A stretch of DNA of 6,174 nucleotides from Desulfosporosinus sp. (GTDB lineage Bacteria; Bacillota; Desulfitobacteriia; Desulfitobacteriales; Desulfitobacteriaceae): NCBI GenBank assembly GCA_016278585.1, contig JADQBO010000234.1:1-6174 (forward strand). The letters are read 5' to 3'. Of this stretch, positions 6,108 to 6,174 are shown piece after piece. Below the pieces are notes generated by a model. It did not search any database and was not told the DNA's origin. It saw only the letters and a list, made by a program, of their open reading frames with translations. A program made the translations under genes and the position numbers. The first letter of the stretch is position 1. The number at the start of each line of letters is the position of its first letter.

Positions 6108-6139
6108 GATGACAAGGGGACGGGATGACAAGGGGACGG
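6108..6139 (+). repeat. Two perfect 16-bp tandem units
   Basis: GATGACAAGGGGACGG occurs at 6108-6123 and again at 6124-6139 without any mismatch. GACAAGGGGACGG words of this kind are, from memory, common in interspersed palindromic repeats of clostridial genomes. It runs directly into the inverted repeat at 6137. Confidence 0.9.
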
Positions 6140-6174
6140 GGTTACTGACAACAAAAATGTTGTCAATAACCCCG
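6137..6174. repeat. REP-like inverted repeat, cut by the window end
   Basis: Arm 6137-6152 (CGGGGTTACTGACAAC) pairs with arm 6159-6174 around the six-base loop AAAAAT, with a single C/A mismatch at 6145/6166. Bases upstream of the left arm (GGGGA) have no visible partner because the window stops, so the palindrome may be longer. No T run is seen, so its role as a terminator for wrbA cannot be judged. It could instead be a REP-type element or the flank of an IS200/IS605-like (REP-associated) transposase outside the window. Confidence 0.75.

Overview
The window looks like chromosomal DNA of a low-GC Gram-positive bacterium (Firmicutes). Strong purine-rich ribosome binding sites, an extended -10 promoter, hairpin terminators, one GTG start and the particular ABC-F paralogues all fit. 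The protein flavour resembles Desulfosporosinus/Desulfitobacterium-type Clostridia, but that genus-level guess is recall, not a search result. All genes are on the + strand.

Left edge (1-454): the 3' end of a coiled-coil gene made of 21-bp (7-residue) tandem repeats. It enters from outside the window and is followed by an 18-bp hairpin terminator. The next gene's extended -10 promoter starts 23 bases after that hairpin.

Centre (477-4669): two translation-type ABC-F ATPases, a Uup/YfmR-type protein (526-2472) and a YfmM-type protein (2866-4422). Between them lies an unrecognised, very basic 51-residue ORF (2630-2785) with its own good Shine-Dalgarno site. I see no convincing terminator between the three, so they could be one transcript that ends at the strong hairpin at 4635-4669. 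ABC-F proteins of these types act on ribosomes (E-site binding, relief of stalled translation) rather than as transporters, so the trio is a plausible translation-maintenance cluster. Between yfmM and the terminator is a low-complexity stretch with six perfect TAGGTA copies followed by TTAAA- and GATGAGAT-type repeats.

Right part (4670-6030): an AT-rich leader with an orphan Shine-Dalgarno, then a YflT-like/DUF1269-like stress protein with a glycine-rich hydrophobic core (4855-5370). A WrbA-family NAD(P)H:quinone oxidoreductase follows 48 bases later (5419-6030). The close spacing suggests a two-gene stress/redox operon.

Right edge (6031-6174): noncoding DNA rich in TGTCA/TGACA words, two perfect 16-bp tandem units and a 16-bp-arm inverted repeat that is cut by the window end. 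It resembles the REP-like palindromic repeats found in many clostridial genomes. Apart from the small basic ORF and the repeats, this is an ordinary chromosomal region. I found no CRISPR, tRNA, rRNA, integrase or defence system.
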